Of a stretch of DNA of 57,003 bases, positions 1-8,300 are shown piece by piece (position 1 is the first letter of the stretch; every line of letters begins with the position of its first letter). Source of the stretch: an uncultured Bacteroidota bacterium (GTDB lineage Bacteria; Bacteroidota; Bacteroidia; Bacteroidales; P3). The position numbers and the translations under genes are program-made. The stretch spans positions 1 to 57,003 of the forward strand of contig CADBOG010000021.1 of the NCBI GenBank assembly GCA_902796265.1. The letters run 5' to 3'. The notes under the pieces are model-generated. The model did not search any database. It had not been told where the DNA came from and worked only from the letters and a program-made list of their open reading frames with translations.

Positions 1-127
1 ATTTTAAAAACCAAGTAATAACGAATTGACCACATCTGCACATAAAACCGAAGATGTAAACCGTACGAAAAACATATGGTTTTCCCCACTTGTTTATGTT
101 CTATGACGTGACACCTCTGTGACACTT

Positions 128-182
128 TCGAAGCTATATCGAAGCTACATCGAAGCTACATCGAAGCTACATCGAAGCTACA
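128..182. repeat. 11-bp tandem repeat, five copies
   Basis: Five head-to-tail copies of TCGAAGCTACA, the first reading TCGAAGCTATA, followed by a broken sixth (CCGAAGG). The period is close to one helical turn. It is non-coding and too short and regular, without spacers, to be CRISPR. Function unknown. Confidence 0.9.
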
Positions 183-222
183 CCGAAGGACATTTGCCAT
201 TTTGGCCGGGCAGCGTGCCAAG

Positions 223-260
223 TTCCTTCATTCTTTCACACAAGTGCAAGAATGAAGGAA
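223..260. terminator. 13-bp perfect inverted repeat (terminator-like hairpin)
   Basis: TTCCTTCATTCTT (223-235) pairs perfectly with AAGAATGAAGGAA (248-260) around a 12-nt loop that itself contains CAC/GTG. There is no clean T-run on either side. It may be a terminator for a gene left of the window or a stable RNA hairpin; which strand is used is unknown. Confidence 0.5.
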
Positions 261-467
261 ATATTTGACGTTATCTGACTGATTATCCGTTTGATGTAGC
301 GTTTTTGTATGAAAATTGTTTTTCGGATGCCAAAATTACAATTTCTTAATCAAAAAAATACGCATTTGTAACCTTCTATGAATGCTAAAAAATCATAAAT
401 GCAACATTAATTGATGTTGAAAATCAGGTGTTAAGATTGATAATGCCAAAAAATATTAAAAAAAAGA

Positions 468-497
468 TTGTCGGTTTCAAAAATAGTAGTACTTTTG
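468..497 (+). promoter_or_regulatory. Bacteroidota-type promoter of rpmG
   Basis: TTG (468-470), a 19-bp spacer, then TACTTTTG (490-497) fits the -33/-7 consensus exactly. The expected transcript start is about 15 nt before the rpmG ATG. Confidence 0.8.
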
Positions 498-518
498 CAC
501 ACTCAAAAACGTAAAACA

Positions 519-707
519 ATGGCAAAGAAAAATAAAGACGCAAGAGTCCAGGTAATCCTGGAATGCACCGAGCAGAAGAACAGCGGTGTTCCTGGTATGT
601 CGCGTTATGTCACTACCAAGAACAAGAAGAACACCCCTGAACGTTTGGAACTGAAAAAATACAATCCGTTCCTCAAGAAAGTAACCGTTCACAAAGAAAT
701 TAAATAG
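519..707 (+). CDS. rpmG: 50S ribosomal protein L33
   Basis: Component of the large ribosomal subunit, 62 aa, starting [18 protein letters not shown]. The lysine-rich small protein with the late [15 protein letters not shown] segment is the usual L33 form. The ATG at 519 is chosen because it begins the conserved MAKK and lies just after a perfect promoter; the longer open frame from 468 would start inside the promoter itself. It is the first gene of rpmG-DUF4295-ftsY-rimO. In most Bacteroidales rpmB precedes it, but here the upstream 500 bp is non-coding repeats, so the L28 gene must lie elsewhere. Confidence 0.95.
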   Translation: MAKKNKDARVQVILECTEQKNSGVPGMSRYVTTKNKKNTPERLELKKYNPFLKKVTVHKEIK

Positions 708-725
708 TAATAGGAGGATTAGAAA

Positions 726-881
726 ATGGCAAAGAAAGTCGTCGCTACACTTAAAACTAGTACTGGCAAAAGCTTCGCTAAGGTTATCCGTATGGTTCGC
801 TCTCCCAAGACCAATGCTTACGTCTTCCAGGAGGAAATCGTTCCCTCTGACAGCGTCCAGGAATACCTCAAGAAGAAATAA
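726..881 (+). CDS. DUF4295 small basic protein
   Basis: A 51-aa lysine-rich protein starting MAKKVVATLKTSTGKSFAKV and ending EYLKKK. It matches the DUF4295 family, found almost only in Bacteroidota and nearly always directly after rpmG, which suggests a ribosome-linked role; no biochemical function is established that I know of. A perfect AGGAGG (712-717) sits 8 nt before the ATG. This is unusual because Bacteroidota genes seldom use a Shine-Dalgarno sequence. The gene lies 18 bp after rpmG and is followed at once by a hairpin terminator. Confidence 0.88.
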   Translation: MAKKVVATLKTSTGKSFAKVIRMVRSPKTNAYVFQEEIVPSDSVQEYLKKK

Positions 882-912
882 CTTGTTGTTCTTCATCTTG
901 TAAGATTTATCA

Positions 913-939
913 CCTCGTCGTTACCCGACGGGGTTTTTT
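913..939 (+). terminator. Rho-independent terminator after DUF4295
   Basis: An 8-bp stem CCTCGTCG / CGACGGGG (one G-T pair) with loop TTACC, followed by six T. It closes the rpmG-DUF4295 unit. Confidence 0.85.
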
Positions 940-1245
940 AGTTTGAACATGTCTCTCTACTTGAGCATTAAACGGACTTAAGGCAACCTATTGTGATTAG
1001 GGAGTCTTATTGTTTGGTAATGAGAGAGAAACGGTCAATGGGCCATGATCCATCAACCTTAATTCCTAAACTTTTTTCTCCTAAAAGCTCGTAAGTCAAA
1101 AAAAATCACTATCTTTGCAAATTCTTTCTTGCATTCAAGTGTCTTCATGTGATAGTAGTTCATAACTAGCAGATTCCGATTCGTTACTTCATTCGACTCT
1201 CTGTAACTCATTTTAAAACAACAACATTAACATTATTATTCAATT
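940..1245 (+). promoter_or_regulatory. ftsY upstream region with TAnnTTTG promoter
   Basis: A 306-bp gap with no gene. TATCTTTG at 1110-1117 fits the -7 consensus, although no clear TTG sits 19 bp upstream. The resulting leader would be about 120 nt, AT-rich, with no obvious riboswitch fold. Confidence 0.6.
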
Positions 1246-2202
1246 ATGGGCCTCTTTTCTTTCTTCAGTCGCGAGAAAAAGGAAACCTTGAACAAGGGTC
1301 TTGAGAAAACTAAGACAAATTTCTTTACAAGGCTTTCTAAATCAATACTTGGCAAGTCAACAGTGGATGACGAAGTGCTCGACAACCTTGAGGAGACTCT
1401 TATCTCTTCCGATGTTGGTGTCGACACTACTCTCAAGATTATTGGCAATATTCAGGAACGCGTGAAACGCGACAAATATCTAGGCATTTCCGAACTTAAC
1501 GGTATCCTCAAGGCCGAGATTGCCCAGCTTTTGAACCAGCACCATGACGACGAGTTTGAGGATTTTTCCTCCCCTCTCACCAAGAAACCATACGTTATCC
1601 TTGTTGTTGGCGTGAATGGCGTGGGTAAGACTACCACTATCGGCAAGCTTGCCTACCAGTTCAAGCAAGCAGGCAAAAGCGTGATGCTGGGTGCCTCCGA
1701 CACCTTTCGTGCTGCAGCTGTCGATCAGCTGACCATTTGGTCGGAGAGGGTGGGGGTGCCTATTGTCTCACAAGGCATGAATGCCGATCCTGCATCGGTT
1801 GCTTACGACACTCTGCAGTCGGCCCTCTCGAAGGACACCGACGTTGTCCTTATTGATACCGCTGGCCGTCTACACAATAAGGTGGGCCTGATGAACGAGC
1901 TCACTAAAATCAAGAAAGTGATGCAGAAACTCGTTCCCGACGCACCTCATGAGGTTTTGCTTGTACTCGATGCCTCAACAGGCCAAAACGCTATCGAGCA
2001 GGCTCGCCAGTTTACGGCGGCTACTGAGGTCAACGCATTGGCATTGACAAAGCTGGATGGCACAGCAAAAGGAGGCGTCATCATTGGCATCAGCGACCAA
2101 TTCAAGGTGCCTGTCCGCTATATAGGACTCGGAGAAAAGATGACCGATTTACAGGTCTTCAATGCTGAAGAGTTTGTTGATTCTCTGTTTGAGAATAATT
2201 GA
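1246..2202 (+). CDS. ftsY: Signal recognition particle receptor FtsY
   Basis: SRP receptor GTPase that docks ribosome-SRP complexes at the inner membrane for co-translational insertion. At 318 aa it is the short form with little of the acidic A domain: a basic N-terminus (FSFFSREKKE), then the helical N domain, then the G domain with P-loop GVNGVGKT at residues 122-129, DTFRAAAVDQL and the G3 motif DTAGR. The late TKLDGTAKGG and GLGEK segments are also typical. It has its own promoter and precedes rimO by 43 bp. Confidence 0.97.
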   Translation: MGLFSFFSREKKETLNKGLEKTKTNFFTRLSKSILGKSTVDDEVLDNLEETLISSDVGVDTTLKIIGNIQERVKRDKYLGISELNGILKAEIAQLLNQHHDDEFEDFSSPLTKKPYVILVVGVNGVGKTTTIGKLAYQFKQAGKSVMLGASDTFRAAAVDQLTIWSERVGVPIVSQGMNADPASVAYDTLQSALSKDTDVVLIDTAGRLHNKVGLMNELTKIKKVMQKLVPDAPHEVLLVLDASTGQNAIEQARQFTAATEVNALALTKLDGTAKGGVIIGISDQFKVPVRYIGLGEKMTDLQVFNAEEFVDSLFENN

Positions 2203-2245
2203 AAGTGTTGTTGTGTGATTGTCTGATTGTTTGATAGTTTGAAAA

Positions 2246-3535
2246 GTGAAGATAAATATCATCACACTGGGTTGCTCTAAGAATATTGTCGATTCCGAAC
2301 ATATTGCGGGTCATCTGCGCAAAGCTGGCTTCGAACTCTATTTCGACCGGACGCGCAACGATTGTGATGTCGTCATAGTAAACACCTGCGGCTTTATAGG
2401 CGATGCCAAAGAGGAATCGGTCAATGTCCTCCTCGAGCAGATTGCCGTCAAAAAACGTAGTCGCAAACAAAAGCAGTTGATAGCCGTAGGATGCCTTATC
2501 CAGCGCTATGAGAAGGAGCTGCGTGAAGAATTGCCCGAGATTGATGCCTTTTATGGTGTCCATCAGTGGGGTGAGTTGGTGCGCTCGCTCGAGGTCGAAT
2601 ATCACGATCGTCTCGAAGCTGAGCGTCTGCAGTCGACGCCCAGGCATTATGCCTATCTCAAGATAAGTGAGGGATGCAACCGCAGTTGCTCCTACTGTGC
2701 CATTCCCCTTATTCGTGGCAAGCATGTCTCACGTCCCATTGAAGATATCCTCGACGAGGCAAAACAAATGGTGGCGCAGGGTGTCAAAGAGTTGATAGTC
2801 ATAGCCCAAGATACGACATATTATGGTCTTGACATTTATGGTGAGCGTCGTTTGGGCGAATTGCTCACCCGATTGGCCGAGGAGAGCGGTGCCGAATGGA
2901 TTAGGCTTCACTACACCTACCCGACCTCCTTTCCCACGGATGCTATCCATGCAATCGCTACGCATCATAATATATGCAAATATATCGACATCCCACTGCA
3001 GCATATCAGCTCCCATCTCCTGGCATCCATGCAGAGAGGCATCGACCGCGAAGGGACCATCGCTCTTCTCGAGGAGTTCCGTCGCCAAATCCCCGATGTC
3101 GCTATACGCACCACCCTCATTGTTGGGTATCCTGGCGAAACGGAGAAGGACTTTGAGGAACTGAAAGAGTTTGTACGTCAGGCTCGTTTCAGCCGTATGG
3201 GGGTCTTCGCTTATTCGCCAGAAGAGGGTACTGCCGCCTATGCTCTTGGCGACCCCGTCGACGACGATACAAAGCAACGCCGCATAGATGAGTTGATGGA
3301 GATTCAGGAGTCCATATCGCTTGAAAACAACCAGCAGCGCGAAGGGAAGCAGTATCGCGTGCTCATTGACAGGCGTGAGGGCGATTACTGGATTGGCCGC
3401 ACCGAATACGACTCCCCCGAGGTCGACGATGAGGTGCTGGTAAAAACCGACAGGCCGTTGAAAATAGGTGATTTCTATAATGTCATCATCGACGACGCCC
3501 TCGAACACGACATCCTTGGACACATCGTTTTTTGA
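2246..3535 (+). CDS. rimO: Ribosomal protein uS12 methylthiotransferase RimO
   Basis: Radical-SAM enzyme that adds a methylthio group to an aspartate of ribosomal protein S12. 429 aa. Order: N-terminal UPF0004 domain starting MKINIITLGCSKNIVDSE, radical-SAM core with CNRSCSYC (C144, C148, C151) binding a 4Fe-4S cluster, and a C-terminal TRAM domain (QYRVLIDRREGDYWIGRTEY). The start is GTG at 2246, right at the conserved MKI. The short gap to ftsY is an octamer-like repeat, TGATTGTC TGATTGTT TGATAGTT. Its stop nearly touches the next gene, so the M6 protease may be co-transcribed. Confidence 0.96.
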   Translation: MKINIITLGCSKNIVDSEHIAGHLRKAGFELYFDRTRNDCDVVIVNTCGFIGDAKEESVNVLLEQIAVKKRSRKQKQLIAVGCLIQRYEKELREELPEIDAFYGVHQWGELVRSLEVEYHDRLEAERLQSTPRHYAYLKISEGCNRSCSYCAIPLIRGKHVSRPIEDILDEAKQMVAQGVKELIVIAQDTTYYGLDIYGERRLGELLTRLAEESGAEWIRLHYTYPTSFPTDAIHAIATHHNICKYIDIPLQHISSHLLASMQRGIDREGTIALLEEFRRQIPDVAIRTTLIVGYPGETEKDFEELKEFVRQARFSRMGVFAYSPEEGTAAYALGDPVDDDTKQRRIDELMEIQESISLENNQQREGKQYRVLIDRREGDYWIGRTEYDSPEVDDEVLVKTDRPLKIGDFYNVIIDDALEHDILGHIVF

Positions 3536-3555
3536 AATTAAGAAAATGTGATAAA

Positions 3556-5361
3556 ATGAGAAAAATATTATTCATTGCCTTATTGGTTTTCAGTTATACG
3601 CTGGGAGCAGTTCCGGTTCGCCAAAAACCTGTTGTCAGGATTCAACCTAATGGCGACACCCTTCACCTCTTTGTGACTGGCGACGAATACTATCATCGTC
3701 TGCACGATGCCGAAAACTATACTATCATTCAGCATCCGCAGACAGGCTATTGGGTATATGCCGATAAGGAATTCATTTCTTCTGACAGATGGAATGTTGT
3801 TGCCACCGACTATGTCGTGGGCAAAGTCAACCCTCGCAACACTGCGCTTGCCCCCAACATAAGTGTCGACCGCATTAGCTGGCAGAAGCTGCAGCACAAA
3901 TACGATTTCCCTGGTCGCTATTCGGCACACGAAACAAAAACGTCTGGCCGCAATCACGGTACGTTGAACAACATTGTCATCTTTATACGCTTTGCCGACG
4001 ACGACCCTATCTATACGCCATTTCCTACTATTGATTCGATGTTCAATGCATCGTCGGATAATGCAACTTCGATGTATAACTATTACAAGTCGGTGACATA
4101 CAATAAGCTGAATATTGTTACACATTTCAATCCCGCTCCTGATGGCGACAACGTCATCTGCTATCAGGACTCGCTACCTCGTTGCCGTTTCATGCCATAC
4201 AACTCGCGAAGAAACCCCGAAGGCTATCGTAGTTATGAGTATGCTGAAGTGGAGATGTCGCTCCTTGAGCGTGCCATCAACTATGTTAACGAATACTGCC
4301 CCATACCAGAATCTCTCAATATCGATATGGACAGTAACGGAAAAGTCGACAATGTCTGCTTTATTATCAAAGGCGAGGTAGGCGACTGGAACGATATGCT
4401 ATGGCCACACATGTGGAATCTCTTGACAAGAAATGTCAGCATCAATGGCAAATTGGTTGACAACTACAACTTTCTACTTGAAGGCAGTGGACCCTCCTAT
4501 TTCAATGTCTCTACCTTCTGTCACGAGATGTTCCATACGTTGGGTGCCCCCGACCTCTACCATTATGAAATCAATTATATCGTAAATCCTGTTGGAGAGT
4601 GGGATATAATGGCATCAAACGGAATGCCGCCACAAAACATGAGTGCATACATGAAATGGAAATATGGCAATTGGCTCGACTCAATACCCGAGATACGCCA
4701 ATCGGGCACATATTCTCTACATTCTGTTGGTAGCAACAATCCTGACAACTGTTGTTACAAAGTCGCCACTCCTCATCCTAACCAGTGGTATCTCCTCGAA
4801 TACCGCAATTACAATGACCAATTTGATCAGTCAATTCCAGGATGCGGATTGATTATCTATCGCGTCGACGACCGCTATAATGGCAATCAGTCATACGACG
4901 GACGGACATCTTTCGACGAGGTGTATGTCTTCCGTCCTGGCGGAATCAATGCCACTACCGAAGGTACTGTGGCGCAGGCATTCTTTAGTGGCGCAACCAA
5001 TCGCACACGGTTTGACAGCACTACCGATCCGCATCCCTGGTTGACGGGCAATGTTCGGGACACCTCAATCTCTGTGTCAGAAGTGTCGGTTCCGGAAGAG
5101 ACGATCACTTTTAGAGTCGATTTCGCGTCAAGTGGAGACGCTGCAATCAGCATCGTCGTCGACGAACCGCAAGTGATGGTAAGTCACCGCACGATAACCG
5201 TCAACGACGCTGCCTGCCGTCAGGTTTCGCTCTACGACATCACAGGTCGTCGCATCCTGACTTCGAAAGGCTCTGAACAAACCCTTCTTACTGCCCCCTC
5301 ATCTGGTGTATACCTCCTCCAAATCGAAGGCCTTCCGGCTAAGAAAGTGGTGGTAATGTAA
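3556..5361 (+). CDS. Secreted M6-family metalloprotease with T9SS sorting domain
   Basis: A predicted zinc endopeptidase of the M6 (immune inhibitor A-like) type, 601 aa. It has a signal peptide (MRKILFIALLVFSYTLGAV), a propeptide-like region, and the zinc site HEMFHTLGAPD at residues 323-333 with H323, H327 as ligands and E324 as catalytic base. The last ~75 residues (SLYDITGRRILTSKG ... GVYLLQIEGLPAKKVVVM) look like a T9SS type A sorting domain, so it is probably exported across the outer membrane. The ATG at 3556 begins the signal peptide; an in-frame TTG at 3532 would overlap rimO and add eight unlikely residues. Substrate unknown. Confidence 0.88.
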   Translation: MRKILFIALLVFSYTLGAVPVRQKPVVRIQPNGDTLHLFVTGDEYYHRLHDAENYTIIQHPQTGYWVYADKEFISSDRWNVVATDYVVGKVNPRNTALAPNISVDRISWQKLQHKYDFPGRYSAHETKTSGRNHGTLNNIVIFIRFADDDPIYTPFPTIDSMFNASSDNATSMYNYYKSVTYNKLNIVTHFNPAPDGDNVICYQDSLPRCRFMPYNSRRNPEGYRSYEYAEVEMSLLERAINYVNEYCPIPESLNIDMDSNGKVDNVCFIIKGEVGDWNDMLWPHMWNLLTRNVSINGKLVDNYNFLLEGSGPSYFNVSTFCHEMFHTLGAPDLYHYEINYIVNPVGEWDIMASNGMPPQNMSAYMKWKYGNWLDSIPEIRQSGTYSLHSVGSNNPDNCCYKVATPHPNQWYLLEYRNYNDQFDQSIPGCGLIIYRVDDRYNGNQSYDGRTSFDEVYVFRPGGINATTEGTVAQAFFSGATNRTRFDSTTDPHPWLTGNVRDTSISVSEVSVPEETITFRVDFASSGDAAISIVVDEPQVMVSHRTITVNDAACRQVSLYDITGRRILTSKGSEQTLLTAPSSGVYLLQIEGLPAKKVVVM

Positions 5362-5385
5362 CCCCACGATAGAGCCCCAAAGCAG

Positions 5386-8300
5386 ATGATTGCTTTCATA
5401 GATACAGAGGTAGATGTTAATAGCAAGATAGTGCAAGATTACGGCGCTGTTCGTGAGGATGGCGCCGTGCTGCATACACAGTCGGCACGAGAGTTTGAAG
5501 CTTTTGTCTCATCATGCGATACCCTGTGTGGACACAACATCATAAACCACGACCTAAAATATCTTGAACAGTCACTTTCACAAACCTCCTTATCGGAGAA
5601 AACCATCATCGACACCCTTCAGCTCTCGCCGCTCTTGTTTCCTAAAAAGCCTTATCATCATTTGCTGAAAGACGACAAGTTGCGGATAGATGAGTTCAAC
5701 AATCCTGTTAACGATGCAAAGAAGGCTCGGGAATTGTTTCATGACGAGGTTGAGGCATGGAAAAACTTGCCTGATGAGCTGAAGGCAATATACAGGATAC
5801 TTTTATGTGATGAGCCTGATTTTGAGGGGTTCATCAAGAGTGTCGACGGTTACGGATTGGTCACTAACCAATCCGAAATTGGAGTTTTGGTCAAGAATTA
5901 TTTCAAGGGCCTTATTTGTGAGAATTCCAATATCGAGGCAGTGACCAAACATTATCCCGTTGAACTTGCCTACTCACTGGCAATCATAGGGGTTGATGAC
6001 CAGATATCGATGACTCCTGCCTGGGTAATGTACAATTATCCTAAGGTGAGCAACGTGATGAACTTCCTGCGTAATATTCCGTGCGATGGATGCGACTATT
6101 GTCGTAGGCGGCTCGATTCTCATAGTGGTTTGAAGGAAATCTTTGGTTTTGATGAGTTCCGCATGTTTGATGGGGAACCGATGCAGCAAAATGCTGTGGA
6201 GGCCGCTATCAGGGGTGAATCGCTGTTGACCATCTTTCCCACAGGTGGTGGCAAATCGTTGACCTTTCAGTTGCCGGCTCTGATGGCAGGCCGCAATACA
6301 CATGGTTTGACGGTGGTCATCTCACCATTGCAGAGCCTTATGAAAGACCAGGTGGATAATCTCGCAGAAAGAGGCATCAGCAATGTGGTGACTATAAATG
6401 GGTTGCTTGACCCGATAGAACGTTCAGTAGCTATTGAACAAGTGGCAGATGGTTCTGCTGATATACTTTATATAGCCCCTGAGATGTTGAGGTCGAAAAC
6501 CATTGAACAGCTTTTGCTTAGTCGCAACATTGTGCGTTTCGTCATCGATGAAGCCCACTGTTTCTCTGCTTGGGGCCAGGATTTCAGAACAGATTATCTC
6601 TTCATTGGTGACTTTATCCATGACTTGCAGGAAAAGAAGCGGCAGAAACAGCCCATTCCTGTCTCTTGCTTCACAGCCACCGCCAAGCAGAAGGTGGTGA
6701 GCGATATACGTGACTATTTCCAACGCAAATTAGGACTGTCTTTGAAACTCTTTGCCGCCAATGCCGAGAGAGAGAATCTTAAATACACAGTGTTGCATGC
6801 TGAGACTGAAGAAGAAAAATACACCCATCTGCGAAGCCTAATCATAGGACACAACTGTCCCACTATTGTCTATGTTAGTAGAACGGCAAGAACAAAGAGT
6901 CTTGCCGATCATCTGCAGTGTGACGGGATTACGGCTCTGCCTTTCAACGGCAAGATGGAGTCGGCAGAGAAGGTCTCCAATCAGAATGCCTTCATGAGTG
7001 GCGAGGTACAGGTCATCGTTGCAACCTCGGCTTTCGGGATGGGCGTAGACAAAAAGGATGTGGGGCTTGTGGTTCATTACGATATTAGTGACTCGTTGGA
7101 GAACTACATCCAGGAGGCAGGTCGAGCAGGACGCGACCCACAAATGCAGGCCGACTGCTATGTGCTTTATGGTGACAGCGATTTGGACAAGCATTTCCTT
7201 CTGCTCAACCAAACCAAGCTTTCGATAAGTGAGATACAACAAGTGTGGAAAGCCATCAAGGAGTTGACAGCCAAGCGTGACAGGGTCAGCTGCTCAGCCT
7301 TGGAGATAGCTCGCCAAGCAGGATGGAATGAAGATGATGCGACAATTGATATTGAAACACGAGTAAAGGGTGCAATAACAGCTTTGGAAGAAGCGGGCTT
7401 TGTCCACAGGGGCAACAATGCACCTCACATCTTTGCCACAGCCATAATGGTTAAATCGATGGAGGAAGCACGCAGTAGGCTGACAGCATCGCCGCTCTTC
7501 GACGAACCAACTCGCGAGTCGGCCATTCGCATCATCCATTCCCTAATAAGCAGCAAGGCAACAGCCAGTGGAAGAGGTGCAGAAGCTGAGAGTCGTGTGG
7601 ACTACCTTGCCGATATCCTCGGAATGACGAAGGAAACTGTGGTGAGGAGTGTCAACCTGATGCGACAGGATGGCATCTTGGCAGATGCCCAAGATATGAA
7701 AGCTTTTCTTGACCGCGCAAATATTATCAGGGGTGTTGACGAGTCGCTGCTACTTGAACGTTTCCTGCTTGAAAACATTGGTGAAGAATCACGTACATTT
7801 AGTTACAAACAGCTTAATGCCGATGCCCAAGCGGCAGGCAACACAAGGTGCAATGTGAAGAAACTCCGCATGTTGCTACATTTCCTAAGTACGAAAAGGT
7901 ATATCTATAAACGGGAACATTTTATGGCAGGCGAGAGTGTCAGTGTGAGGTTGCAGGTCGACAGAAATTCTACCATTGCCCGTTTCGAGCGTCGCATGAA
8001 TTTGTGCCGCTATGTGGCAAAAGCCATGGAAAAAATGCCATCGTCGTCAGACAACAAGATGATTACCTTCTCGATGGTGGAGCTGTTGGGACAGTACAAT
8101 AAGGAGATGCAGGGTACGATGTTTGGCTCAGGGGAGGAGGCCTCGCTTGGAGAGATGGAGGAGGCGTTGCTATATCTGTCGAGAATGGGACTGTTGAAGA
8201 TTGAAGGTGGCTTCATGGTTATATACAACGCCATGCAACTGCATCGCCTAGTGGAGCGTCGCGCCCATTACGGCAAGGAACAATACCGTCTTCTCGACGA

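Larger units (their letters stand above)
1..467. other. Non-coding leader region upstream of rpmG
   Basis: No convincing gene on either strand. It holds an 11-bp tandem repeat (128-182), a 13-bp perfect inverted repeat (223-260), an AT-rich stretch from about 300 and the rpmG promoter just beyond it. A minus-strand TAATTTTG (331-338) could be a -7 element for something to the left of the window, but no TTG sits 19 bp upstream of it. rpmB, which usually precedes rpmG in Bacteroidales, is not here. Confidence 0.6.

Noticed and set aside
128-182. CRISPR array
   Set aside because: 11-bp units with no spacers and no cas genes.
477-896. Minus-strand ORF of 139 aa over rpmG
   Set aside because: Mirror of the rpmG and DUF4295 genes; composition not protein-like.
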